Assembly (NCBI RefSeq): GCF_001540865.1
Contig: NC_033641.1
Coordinates: 6,486,170 to 6,550,169 of the forward strand
Direction: 5' to 3'
Origin: Ananas comosus
Taxonomy: Eukaryota > Streptophyta > Magnoliopsida > Poales > Bromeliaceae
DNA: 64,000 nt
Positions 1 to 10,821 of this stretch are shown here, piece after piece (position 1 is the stretch's first letter; every line of letters starts with the position of its first letter). Made by a program: the position numbers and the translations under genes. The notes beneath the pieces were generated by a model. It ran no database searches, was not told the origin of the DNA, and saw only the letters and a list, made by a program, of their open reading frames with translations.

Positions 1-1480
1 CCATCTTTAGACAAATCAAAACCCTACTTAGGGTTTCACCATGAGAGGTGATGAAGCTCACCTCAAGCTTCACCATTTTCATGGTCTTGATCTCTAAAGA
101 AGCAAAAGAAAAGCTTCCAATACTCTAAAAGTTCTATAAAAACCATCCTTGCTCTAATCCAAACCCTAGTTTGGGATTTAACATGAGAAGGGGCAAAGCT
201 TACCTCTAAGCTTGCTCCTTTCTTGCTCTAGAGAGGAAGAAGATGAAGTTGCTTCACTCCAATAGCTTCTTCTCCACTTTCTTCTTCTTCTTTTCCTTCC
301 GTTTCCTTCTCTTCTTCTTCTCCTTCTTGTCTTCTAGAGAGAGAAAGAGGGATGAGAGGGGATGAGAGGGGGAGGAAAATGAGAGAAAATCTCATTAGGC
401 CCCATAACATAGCTATTGGGTTGCCAAAATGCAAATAAACCCCTCAACTACTACTCTTTCACACAGCCTGGACTGGGCTGATCGCGCAGGCGGGGACCTG
501 CCTCTCCTTCAGGGACCGGTTCTCGAAGGCTCTCCCCGCGCAGCCAGAGCTGCTGCGCGCAAGGCAACCGGTCTCTCCTTGGGGGTCTCTCGGACAGGGA
601 CCGGTTCCCGAGAGCTACTTTCTCAGGACTTAGCCGATTTTTCGGTTGTTTCATTTCATACGCGTTCGGAAACCGGTCTCTCCCACCAGGGACCGGTCCC
701 CGAGAGTTGAAAATCTGCAGTTTTGCAGAATTTGATTCTTTAGCTCTCGAAAACCTTCCACAACGCACTTTTGATCATTTTAACACCTTCGGACTTTCCG
801 AAGTGTACCATCCTCGCACTTTGGTCAACTTGACTAAAGTTCGATATTTATTTTCCGAATTTTCGATATATTACAGCATGTGTTTTGCATGTACGCACCT
901 CCATGCTCGATCTCGCGCGATTCGGTACATAAAATATTACAACTTTTGCGAATTTCCCGATTTTCCACTCTCGACCCCTTAGCGAACTTCATGCAATATC
1001 CGACAATCCGTTCATCAGATTTCCGAACCGATTGCACCATCGCGTTCAGCACGACGAGGGCATCAAAACTACCATCTTATTTCGTCTGATTTGGTCTCCG
1101 ATCAGCGACGAAACCTGCCCTCTCTATTTCCACCCATAAATCACTTATATTATTACATGTAATTTCCATTAAACCTCTTTTTTCTCGACAACCGTGCATC
1201 AGAACCCAATTCCGTCAGTGCCATTGGGTCCAGAAAGGTCGAGCCATTCGAAACGAGCTATTGAAGTCCTATATTCGGAGTTCGATACGCGCCAGAAGCC
1301 TACTTCACGCATTGGCCTCTCCGAAAAATCGGAGTTACTATTCACTTAAGTGAAATTTAAAAATCGCGTAACTTCTCCATTTTAGCTCATTTTCTCCTGA
1401 AACTTGACGAGTGCTTATGTAATTAAATTACACACATAAACATCATCAACAGAGAGTTTATTTGCACTATAAAAATCTCA
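1..1480 (-). mobile_element. LTR-retrotransposon-like fragment
   Basis: No convincing open reading frame is present. Read on the minus strand it looks like an LTR and leader: a mixed-sequence promoter-like part, then a CT/GA-rich leader near 230-400. Between about 510 and 700 the palindrome ACCGGT occurs five times, in a repeated context of the type GGGACCGGT and ACCGGTCTCTC. Neither LTR end nor a target duplication was located, so the assignment rests on general look and is weak. It could equally be another dispersed repeat. Confidence 0.35.
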
Positions 1481-1500
1481 GTCCTTACATCGTCGCCTGA

Positions 1501-2130
1501 GGTTGGCAAGGGAGAGCACAGCGGCAGCAGCAACGGCCACGGAGGCCGCGGCGAGGGCCGTGGGGGCGTCGAGGGGGGAGATGTCCGCCGCCGAGGGGAG
1601 GGCCTGCGTGTGGGTGGAGAGCGAGCGGCGGCAAGCGGGGAGATGGCTCCCTATTTCTCTCCCTTTCCTCCTCTCCCATACTCTCTCTCTCTCTCTTCCC
1701 TTCTCCTCTCTATCTTAACTCCCTTATCTCTCTCACCGCCGCCCGGGGTCGGCAAGGGAGAGCACAGCGGCAGCAGCAGCGGCCACGGAGGCCGCGGCGA
1801 GGGCCGCGGGGGCGTCGAGGGCGGAGATGTCCACCGCCGAGGGGAGGGCCGGCGCGCGGGTGGAGAGCGAGCGGCGGCAAGCAGGGAGATGGCTCCTTAT
1901 TTCTCTCTCTTTCCTCCTCTCCCATACTCTCTCTCTCTCTCTTCCCTTCTCCTCTCTATCTTAACTCCCCTCTCTCTCTCGCCGCCGCCCGGGGTCGGCA
2001 AGGGAGAGCGCAGCGGCGGCAGCAACAGCCAGGGAGGCCGCAGCAAGGGCCGCGAGGGCGTTGAGGGCGGAGATGTCCGCCGCCGAGAGGAGGGCCGGCG
2101 TGCGGGTGGAGAGCGAGCAGCGGTAGGCGG
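1501..2130. repeat. 246-bp GC-rich tandem repeat, about 2.6 copies
   Basis: Units start at 1501, 1747 and 1993, each with GGTYGGCAAGGGAGAG, giving an exact period of 246 bp. Each unit joins a GC-rich half (CGGCGG and GGCCGC motifs) to a CT-rich half (CTCTCTCTC then TTCTCCTCTC). The third copy breaks off before a poly-T run at about 2131. Open frames inside it are by-products of the repeat and its low-complexity composition. Confidence 0.9.
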
Positions 2131-2697
2131 GTTTTTTTTTGTGTGCTTTTTTGCTTTTTTTAGCTTTATTTGATCCTCTGGAACACTAAAGGAGAGTTCT
2201 TTCGGTAGTTTTTGGGCTTTTTGATCGATTATATGGAGCTAGCTTCTTTTTTTTTTTCCTTCCTGTTTTTTTTTTAAAAAATTTATGGTTAAAATTGGTA
2301 ACCTAGAGTTTGATTGTTTTTTTTTTTTAATTGGTTTGATCTTCACTCTTCAGATTGATGTGTTTTTAATCCCAATCATGAGCACCCAGTTTTGCAAAAT
2401 GGTGTTGATCATAGTTATGAGATAGCAAATTATACGTACGCTGGGTTTCATTACCATCTCCTTTTCATTTTTTTTTCCCCCTTTTTTAGTCCAAATATGT
2501 GATTACCATTTATACCTAATCTCCTTAAATTGATCCATTGTAGTATTGTAAGAATAATCCTCATTGAGCTTCAGAGGCATGTATCAATATGCATTGTTAA
2601 TAACAGGACATTTATTTTTATTTTTATTATATTTTTAAATTTATATTTTATATTTTATATTTTAAATAATTATATTTTATTTAATTAAAATTTTATT

Positions 2698-2728
2698 TAT
2701 CCGCAGCGAAGCACGGGTTTTATACTAG
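2698..2728 (+). mobile_element. Helitron-like 3' terminus
   Basis: After about 120 bp of AT-rich DNA comes CCGCAGCGAAGCACGGG followed by TTTTATACTAG and then a T. Plant Helitrons typically end in a short GC-rich hairpin, a spacer and CTRR, inserted 5' of a T, and this matches. The 5' TC end was not found, so the extent is unknown; the 246-bp tandem repeat just upstream may be cargo of the same element. Confidence 0.45.
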
Positions 2729-3209
2729 TATGTATAAGATGGAAGAATTTCAAGTGATTTTGTAAAAAGTGCTGCTACTCCTACAACCACTTTGGGGCGG
2801 TATAGTTTGGCCCTCCCATCAATTTTTTTTTTTAATTTGTGACATCTCAATAGTCCCACATTGAATAATGTAGAAGAGTGTGATGGATTTATAAGTAACG
2901 GACAAACTAGAACGAGAACGTCAGGACAAAAACGGATGGAGTCCCTGACAATGGAATAGGGGATTGTCTTTGGTATATATATATAAGATATCATGGACAT
3001 TAATAATAATAATAACTAGGTTTAAGTATTTTTGGCTAGTGGTTTGGGATCAAGTATTTTGGACTAGTAGTTTAGGCTCAACGAGTTATTATTACTATTG
3101 TTGCTAGTGGGTCAGTTCGTTATATAACTATAACTAAAAAAAACAAAAAGGTTGGGTGAACTATTCTGGTCCATTGCAGGGGTGTTGTAAAATTTACGAC
3201 CACCATTTC
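2729..3209. other. intergenic, nothing recognised
   Basis: AT-rich sequence with a short (TA)n at 2975-2984 and (TAA)n near 3000-3015. No gene or element boundary could be supported. The last eight bases, 3202-3209 ACCATTTC, are the left target duplication of the hAT element that follows. Confidence 0.5.
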
Positions 3210-3397
3210 TAGGGATGGCAAACGAGCAAGCCGGCTCGTGTTCGACTCGTGTTCGGCTCGATATTCAGCTCGCTCGAGCTCGACTCGAAATTAAATAAGC
3301 CGAGCTTGAACAAAATAAAAGGCTCGAAATTTATTTCAAGCCGAGCTTGAGTATTACTCGGCTCGTTTGAATTACACTCGAAAAGCTCGAAAAGCTC

Positions 3398-3430
<33 letters not shown>

Positions 3431-3434
<4 letters not shown>

Positions 3435-3651
3435 TGAGCTAGAATACTTTTAGAATTATCTTGGTGCTATTAGGTTTTTAGCCCTTGGATCTACTCCTTG
3501 ATTACTAATAGCCCTTGGATCAAACACTATTCCACCTACCACCACCTACTACCACCTACCACCATCATCTCAACCTTACATCTATCCATCCAATGGCTAA
3601 AAACTCAAAAGCACCACCTTCATGGTGCTTTTCAGAGTACTCTAGCTCAAC
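3431..3651. mobile_element. MITE in a (TA)n tract, type 1, copy 1
   Basis: Bounded on the left by (TA)n and on the right by (CT)n(TA)n. Ends are inverted repeats: TTGAGCTAGAATACT on the left against GTTGAGCTAGAGTACTCT read inward from the right. It carries no gene; a 110-codon open frame at 3498-3830 that runs on into the next element is fortuitous. Elements lodged in (TA)n tracts resemble the rice Micron family, but membership is not shown. Confidence 0.75.
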
Positions 3652-3676
3652 TCTCTCTCTCTCTATATATATATAT

Positions 3677-3931
3677 AGAGTTGGACTGGACTACTATTAG
3701 TAGCAAAATTTCATTGTTGCTACTAGTTTTTAAGCCCTTGAATCAACTCTTTTCATTATTTCTAACCATTGGATTAAATACTATAACCCAATGGGGACCA
3801 CTCAACCCTAGAGGGACCACTCAACTATAACCGACTAATATTATCCTGACCCTACAATTTTTCATCCAAGGATTAAAAACTTGATAGTAAAAAGAGCGTT
3901 TTACTATTAATAGTATTCCAGCCTAATTCTA
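3677..3931. mobile_element. MITE in a (TA)n tract, type 2, copy 1
   Basis: Starts AGAGTTGGACTGGACTACTA and ends in the inverted form, AATAGTATTCCAGCCTAATT, followed by (TA)n. Relatives in reverse orientation lie at 60420-60690 and 62340-62600. Non-coding. Confidence 0.75.
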
Positions 3932-3955
3932 TATATATATATATATATATATATA

Positions 3956-4568
3956 NNNNNNNNNNNNNNNNNNNNNNNNNNNNNNNNNNNNNNNNNNNNN
4001 NNNNNNNNNNNNNNNNNNNNNNNNNNNNNNNNNNNNNNNNNNNNNNNNNNNNNNNNNNNNNNNNNNNNNNNNNNNNNNNNNNNNNNNNNNNNNNNNNNNN
4101 NNNNNNNNNNNNNNNNNNNNNNNNNNNNNNNNNNNNNNNNNNNNNNNNNNNNNNNNNNNNNNNNNNNNNNNNNNNNNNNNNNNNNNNNNNNNNNNNNNNN
4201 NNNNNNNNNNNNNNNNNNNNNNNNNNNNNNNNNNNNNNNNNNNNNNNNNNNNNNNNNNNNNNNNNNNNNNNNNNNNNNNNNNNNNNNNNNNNNNNNNNNN
4301 NNNNNNNNNNNNNNNNNNNNNNNNNNNNNNNNNNNNNNNNNNNNNNNNNNNNNNNNNNNNNNNNNNNNNNNNNNNNNNNNNNNNNNNNNNNNNNNNNNNN
4401 NNNNNNNNNNNNNNNNNNNNNNNNNNNNNNNNNNNNNNNNNNNNNNNNNNNNNNNNNNNNNNNNNNNNNNNNNNNNNNNNNNNNNNNNNNNNNNNNNNNN
4501 NNNNNNNNNNNNNNNNNNNNNNNNNNNNNNNNNNNNNNNNNNNNNNNNNNNNNNNNNNNNNNNNNNNN
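3956..4568. other. assembly gap, 613 N
   Basis: Continuous N. The left flank is (TA)n; the right flank begins AGTCG and then a run of about 53 A (4574-4626), so both edges are low complexity. Confidence 1.
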
Positions 4569-4573
4569 AGTCG

Positions 4574-4626
<53 letters not shown>
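4574..4626. repeat. poly-A run beside the gap
   Basis: An uninterrupted A run of about 53 bases directly after the N gap, followed by GA repeats. It could be a retroposon tail whose body lies in the gap, or an artefact of gap filling. Confidence 0.8.
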
Positions 4627-4628
<2 letters not shown>

Positions 4629-4661
4629 GAGAGAGAAATGAGAGAGAGAGAGAGGAAAAAT

Positions 4662-4972
4662 GATAATATGATTAATTTAGCAAAAATCCAGATCTAATCT
4701 ACAAACTCAAAAAAGTGGTCTATTTTTGCAAAAACACAAAACCTGTAGATTTTTTTTGCAAAATGGCCAAGTATATATAATTTAATTTGATTCTATCAGA
4801 GAAAGGAGAGAAAAAAAAGAAAAAAGGATAATATATAGTTAATTTAGTAAGAATCCAGATCTAATCTACAAAACTAAAAAAAGTAGCATATTTTTGCAAA
4901 AAGGCAAAACCAGTAGATTTTTTATGCAAAATGGCCAAGTATATATAATTTAATTTGATTCTATTTTGGTTC
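4662..4972. repeat. two diverged tandem copies, period about 165 bp
   Basis: Copies begin at 4662 and 4827 with GATAATAT and share AATCCAGATCTAATCTACAA, a TTTTTGCAAAA block and CAAAATGGCCAAGTATATA. AT-rich and non-coding. Confidence 0.75.
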
Positions 4973-5437
4973 TAAATAAAATTAAATTAAAGAATAAGAT
5001 TATAGATATATTCTAAAACTGTTGTAAATGAGAAAAAATTATTTGGATCAAATATTTTTAGTATTTTATCTCTATTTAAACTAAATTTCGACAATGAATA
5101 TATAAATTCCGGACTAGTTTTCTATTATGATTATATAAATATCAAAAAAATGGATGCTATTTTACATTAAAAGAAAAGAAAAGCTTTCTTCAATGATCAG
5201 GGTATATATCTCTTTTTTTAATTACAGTTCTCCTGTTCTTTCTTTTTTCTTCTTTTTTTTTATTTTTTCTCGGGCAATCATCTCTGTTCGGCTACATATT
5301 ATGTGAAGTATTTATTTTCTCTTTTCTTTTGCCTTTTAAATCATTATGTGATTGATTGTTTGATAAAGAACAATTAATTTTTTAGTTTTTGAGTGCAAAT
5401 TGTATAACATAATTAATTCATTAAAAGGATAAAAAAT

Positions 5438-5475
<38 letters not shown>
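4973..5475. repeat. AT-rich dispersed repeat
   Basis: No gene. The stretch 5270-5425 (ATCATCTCTGTTCGGCTACA onward) resembles 15595-15755, so a dispersed repeat is present twice. The region ends in (TA)n(GA)n at 5440-5475. Confidence 0.5.
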
Positions 5476-5476
<1 letters not shown>

Positions 5477-5730
5477 TCCGGTTGGCTTACTATCGATAGC
5501 CCCAAGCGTTCGGTACTATCAAGTTTTCTACCGTTAGATTTAACCCTTTGATTATTTTTATCCGTTAGACTATACTATTAAACATAGTTAGTTAATTCGG
5601 ATTCGGCAAAAATTCGGTACGGGTATAATTCGGATAAAATTCGTCTTCTAGTTTTTAAATTCGTTGAAAAATACGGCTAAAAAACAGATTCGGAAATTAT
5701 TCGGATACGTGATTTATACGGATATTATNG

Positions 5731-5793
5731 TGTAATGGTGTAATTACACCATTACACCATTAATGGTGTAATGGTGTAATTACACCATTAACG
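5731..5793. repeat. perfect-type palindrome built from TGGTGTAAT
   Basis: TAATGGTGTAAT and its complement ATTACACCATTA alternate four times around the centre, forming nested palindromes just after the single N at 5730. It lies inside the Pack-MULE. A true cruciform-forming repeat and a fill-in artefact are both possible. Confidence 0.7.
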
Positions 5794-5847
5794 GTGCACA
5801 CGGCCCGCGGCCCGCGGAGCGGAGCCGCGAGTGGAGCTCCGCCGGGG

Positions 5848-6081
5848 TCAGCACGAGGAGTGGGATGACGACGACGGCGGCGGCAAGGTCTGCTGCTGCT
5901 GCTGGAAGAGGATGAGGGTGGCGGCGGCGGTGGCGTCATTGGAGGAGCGAGGGGAGGGGAGGGCCAGGCCGGCGGAGATGGAGGCGAGGGAGGGGTTGAC
6001 GGCGCGGAGCTCGTCGGGCTTGTGGGCGGACGCGGCGGGCGCAGCCGGTCTTGTCCTTGCAGAGGCGGGTGCGGTACTGGG
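5848..6081 (-). pseudogene. CCCH zinc-finger (RR-TZF type) gene fragment
   Basis: Read on the minus strand from 6081, the frame gives YRTRLCKD then CARRV. After an apparent loss of about 8 bases it continues in another frame as AHKPDELRAVNP, a Ser/Ala-rich stretch with PSPRSS, a run of five Gln and a stop at 5848-5850. Plant arginine-rich tandem CCCH proteins have the order YRTRLCKD..C.RRVCFFAH..(D/E)ELR....PSPR; the lost bases are the CFF of the second finger. Those proteins bind RNA in stress and hormone responses. Here it is a 5'-truncated, frameshifted piece carried by the MULE and cannot work. Confidence 0.6.
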
Positions 6082-6177
6082 NAAAAATTACAAATTTAAT
6101 AAATAAAATATTATATAAATATTTCTATATAAAAATAAAATAATATATATAATAAATGAATATATATTTATAAATAA

Positions 6178-6216
<39 letters not shown>

Positions 6217-6814
6217 GAAGGTCCACTGTGGACCTCCCCCTCATGCGAAATGGCCTCGTGGACCGCGCACCATCCATGCCTCCAAAAGCTCCGATTTTTT
6301 CACTGTTCAACTTCCATTTTTCTACCATTTCCCGTCTTGCACCATCCATTTCCGTCTCGCCCGAGATGGAAATAGCCTCGGGCGAGACGGGATTCGCCGC
6401 CGTGGCCCTTGCTCCCGGCGCCGGCCAGGGCGACGGAGGACGACGACGAAGACGCGAGCGGCGACGAGAGCAGCGACGACGCGACCCTCGGCCGCGAGTC
6501 CCTAACCGCAATAGCCGGTTTTCTCGGCGAATTATTTGCGAATCACGAATAATTCGCGAATAATTATTTTTGACGAAGAAAATCACGTTTTTTTTCGAAC
6601 TTTTCGCAAAAATACGAAAATCGCCGTTTAATTCGTATCTTCAAAGATATGCGAATAATTCACGTATTAAACGCGAATTAACTAACTAGGCTATTAAACC
6701 AATAACTCGCTCAACTTTATGGGGCGCACATCATCCTAACCGTACATTTTTTTCATGCAAGTGCCGAAAACCTAATAGCATCAATAGTTTAGTACTATTG
6801 ATAGTATTCCAGCC

Positions 6815-6821
<7 letters not shown>

Positions 6822-6861
<40 letters not shown>

Positions 6862-6893
6862 GAGCTAGAATACTATCGATAACAAACGGGCTC
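6822..6893. repeat. (TA)n and truncated MITE end
   Basis: A (TA)n tract, then GTTGAGCTAGAATACTATCG, the start of a type-1-like MITE that stops at a single N (6893). The sequence beyond the N is of a different kind, so this is a contig junction. Confidence 0.7.
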
Positions 6894-6896
6894 NTG

Positions 6897-6945
<49 letters not shown>

Positions 6946-6948
<3 letters not shown>

Positions 6949-6954
6949 AGGGAA

Positions 6955-6985
<31 letters not shown>

Positions 6986-9900
6986 TCAACCCGTGCCGGC
7001 GACGGCGACAGCGGGCCTTACGAGAATCCACCGAGTCCGCTGGGAGGGATCGTGGCGGTACCGGCGGGGATGGGAGGAGCTACGAGCCTCGGTGTGTCCG
7101 AAGTGATCTCCACTCCGAGCCGGCGTGGAATATCTAGGCCCGACGGTGGCGTGGGGGCGGTCGACGTAGGGTCTCAGGGGTGGATAGATCCGAAAAGGGA
7201 ATATCGATCGTAGCCGGTAGGGGTTCAACAAACCTCGAGCTTTTCCCTCCACGATGTTTCGATGAGATCTCAACCGAACCCGACGCCCTAGGAAAACCGA
7301 CTTTAGCGTCTAGAGCGTCTAGACCTGTGGACACTGAAGTAGCAATCCCTCGTGCCAGTAGTCCTTCCGCACATGTAGTAGTACGAGTGGAGCCAAAGAC
7401 AACCCCCCGGAAACCAACGACTTTAACTCTGCAGCGAGGGACCTCCTAAGTACTGAGTCGCCTGTTGAACGGGGTCACGTGAGGAGCCACGAGCTTAAAC
7501 GAGGCCTGTTGCTCGTGCCACATGCCGTGTAACTCTAGAACACCTGATATGGAAGTAAACCTAAAGGTTCAGTGCCTTAGCCGTCATACCGAGATTAGTA
7601 AAGCATATGTACAAAAAAAAATAGCACGCAACCCACAAGTCACCTTACGGCGTTGCTGTAAAAAAACGTAGAACCGATAAGGTCTGTCGTTCCCGGACCG
7701 AAATCTCACAGACTTGAACAACAAGCTTCGGGCTACTGGAGAACCAAGTTTAGAGCACCGTTAACCGTGCGCCTTGCTGCAGAAGAATGTGATCATGGTA
7801 CGTAGAACCCGAGGCCACAATCCTCGTCCACAAGCGACGATCAACGTCGTTATCTTATCGTACCAACAGAACAACCGTTCAGCGATCACGCTTTATGCCT
7901 GGTCGCTTACTGGGATCCACCGAAGGTCTCGGCTTTTGTCGTTAAAAGCCCTCGAGCCGTACCACTTAAAACTTTTAAAGCGTGGGACTAGCGCGGTGAG
8001 TCGCACGCCGATAGGGTTGTGGGTCTTCACTCACAAAACCCTGTCGCTCTCACCAGCAAACTGGGTGCCTCACAAAACTTTGTGAAATCCCGATTAGGCC
8101 TGGGGTTTTGCGCTTTAGCCCACCAAAGTCCGTGCTAAAGTACAGCGCGCTCAGCGATGACAAGCGTCGTTCCATCTTCGAAATAAATAGATTAACATTT
8201 AACTTCAGATTGTGAGTACAAGCGTCGTACTACCGACGCCCACCAGGACCACGCTTTTACCCGTAGAGCCCTCGGTTTGGCCACTAAAGGTCCGTTAAAA
8301 AGCAAAGCCGCGTGATAAGCACGCCGACAGGGTTATTGTAATTTAACTACACAACCCTGTCGCCCTCTCCATCCGGAACACACTCTGAATAAAACCTAAC
8401 AGGGTGCCCAACCCCACTGTAAGGTTACTCAGCCACGTTGTTAGCTTGCTAGAAAACCACTGGCAACTTGCCCTAAGCTTTTGAGCTAACAAGTGGACAA
8501 ACTTAAGTATACCTTAGTATCCGAAAATATTAACCACCAAAACTCGATTTATTCTAAAACCTAAAACCTACCTTGAAACGTATCCAAGCCTGACACCGTC
8601 CTCTGTAGCTACCCACAACGCTGGGCTAAAGTAAAAAGCCATCTCCTTCCATGAAGCTAGTCTTCAGCCATTTCACCACGGACGAGCCACTAAAGATAGG
8701 AATAATAAATGAAGGTAAACAAACTACACCAACTCGAAAGTATGTGATAAACTAAAGCATCAATCAGCGAGATGTGAATAAAGATAAAGTATACCAGTAC
8801 TAGCTCATCATCTCGCCACGAGGATAACTAACTCAGTAGGTATCATATAAGGATCATCGACTGGACTTGTAATCAACTGAAATATCAGCCACTGTGAGTA
8901 TCATATAAACTGTAATCAACTGAAATATCATCTACCGTGAGCACCATCTAAACTGTAATCAACTGAAATTTCAGCCACTGTGAGCATCAGTAGACGAAAC
9001 ACAAAACTGTAATCAACTGGAATATCAGCCACTTTGGAGACAAACCGTACTAATAACATCTACTATGCTGTGATTGACTGGAACACCAGCCACTGTGAGT
9101 ATAAGCATGTATTGTATTAAATTGTAATCAACTAGAACACCAGTCACTATAGAAATCACTAGATAACGTACCACTGAACCAATATATCTGAAGTATTCAG
9201 TCCCTGTAACACTGTAAAAGAAGCCCTAATCACCTGAACTGACCCAGTCTATAAACACCTAATGAGAAAGCCGATCAACGGCAACACCCGGTAACTCGTA
9301 TAATGTAGCTAATAGTGTCGATCACTCGTAAAAGTGCATGTGGTCGTCAGACTAGGTGGCGTTTTCCTATAAAAAAAAAAGCTTTTTACCAGCATGAAGG
9401 CTGGGTATTCGGGATGTTCCACGGACCATTCCAATATACGGACCATTCTAATATACGGTCCATCCGCTCGTTTTACACCAAATCGGACTCCAGAAAGCTG
9501 GTTATACTGTCACCAAAACTAATAACCAAAGTAGGTGGGTTAACGTAACCATGTAAGATACCAACCAATGTCATCGTTTATTAAAATATGACTAACTTTC
9601 AATATCAAGGAAGGAGCGGTAATAACAATGATAAAGTCACATGGACAACTAATACGGATCTACAATAAAAGATGAGTCATCGCCATAAAAGCGTAAATAG
9701 TAGATAATGATAGAGAAACGGTGACTGGAATACTATAGACAAGTAACAACCCAATAGAGAAGGACACGACCACTCATGTCGAGCGGAAGTAGCCGAATGC
9801 CATGGGTGACCTTCGCCTCTGTATAAATATACAAAAGTGGGGGGGTGGTAGTATAGCCGGCGAGAAAACTCAAAGGAAGAGCATGCTCAAGGAGGGTAAT

Positions 9901-10821
9901 ATAACGCAGTTTCGGATCTCCTGTTATTAATGCACAGGAGAGAGAGAGAGAGAGAACAAGAGAAGGTTAGGTAAGAAGTAGAAACTTCGTCAGGTGGGAT
10001 TGTTTGTTTGTTTGTTGATGATGTGTTTATTACTCAACACCGATCTAAAAGTGGTACCTTTTTGGTTGTTCTTCGCGCTATTTAAGAAGGGTTCGGAACG
10101 TTATAGTTCACAACTAATATTCAGAATTTTAAGAGGTTAGAACACTTCAAGAGTCTTCTCCTCTATCGAATGATCAGTCATTTCATGTGCCATGTGGTAA
10201 TAAAGAGTTACTAAATGTTCTCTTTGAACGTATTTCCGTTTTTATTTATTATTTACGTACTTTCTACTATTTTTCTCTCCTTGATAGGTATAAGTGGCCC
10301 CTTAATAGAACCGATCATTTAGTCTACAAGGTTCTTACAATTCTATCTTGATTCACGTCTTCTTATGGTAACTTTTATGGTTCGGTTCTTAGTTTGGAAG
10401 TGTTCCTTTTGGATGTGTTATCAGTTTTGATCACTTTTACGTACTTTCTGTTCTTTTAGATATTTGTAAGACTCGATGTTACAACCTCGTTGTTGTTCGG
10501 TTTACTCATTTAATCTTTTTCTTTTAGATTTCTGTCGTAGATAATCATTTTGACTTTTCTTGCGTCCTGGTCGTTAACAATCTGGATAAAGTATTCTCTT
10601 AGTAAATGATCAAGTATTTGAATTAGGTTATGTTTAGTGTGTAGTCTCCCTTCCAACATAATAGACTAGTTTTCATATCTTTTCAATGGAGTCTTGACGG
10701 TGACCTCTATGGAAGAAAGGGTGTTTTCCTTTAAGTGTACTTCTTCGATTACGTTGATGCTTTCAGTGTGACTGGGTTTGCCCGTTTAATAGCGGGGACA
10801 CGTGTTGGTTATATGAAAAGG
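6946..10821. other. mirror segment, 3' flank of the helicase gene and repeats
   Basis: Read right to left from 10821 the text looks like an ordinary T-rich plant 3' region. Further left it holds diverged short tandem units at 8860-9160 (TGTAATCAACTG followed by TCAGCCACTG as printed) and two copies of a GC-richer repeat near 8000-8090 and 8310-8390 with ACCCTGTCGC as printed. (GA)n lies at 9938-9955 and 6949-6986. No protein was recognised in either reading; an LTR-type repeat is possible for 7000-8700. Confidence 0.5.

Larger units (their letters stand above)
5584..6690. mobile_element. Pack-MULE-like element with captured gene piece
   Basis: A perfect 9-bp target duplication, CTATTAAAC (5575-5583 and 6691-6699), flanks inverted ends that share TAGTTAGTTAATTCG and go on as related ATTCGG/AATTCG-rich DNA for over 100 bp on each side. 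Nine-base duplications and long inverted ends are typical of Mutator-like elements. It has no transposase; the GC-rich interior includes a broken CCCH zinc-finger fragment. Two single N (5730, 6082) show that its interior may be assembled imperfectly. Confidence 0.8.
5476..6821. mobile_element. (TA)n-associated MITE, interrupted
   Basis: The left half, 5476-5583, starts GTCCGGTTGGCTTACTATCG; the right half, 6691-6821, ends in GATAGTATTCCAGCCTAAT, an imperfect inverted copy of the left end. The host sequence CTATTAAAC is duplicated at the interruption, which is filled by a MULE. Related elements lie at 56848-57104 and 58530-58745. Confidence 0.7.

Noticed and set aside
1610..2173. 187-codon Gly/Ser/Arg-rich frame
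   Set aside because: Produced by a 246-bp tandem repeat whose length is divisible by three; low complexity with no domain.
3498..3830. 110-codon open frame, present again at 13913-14245
   Set aside because: It spans two MITEs and a microsatellite and has no protein-like features; identity between copies reflects the duplicated DNA.
8860..9160. CRISPR-like spaced repeats
   Set aside because: Units are diverged, spacing is irregular, the genome is eukaryotic and the segment is mirrored text.
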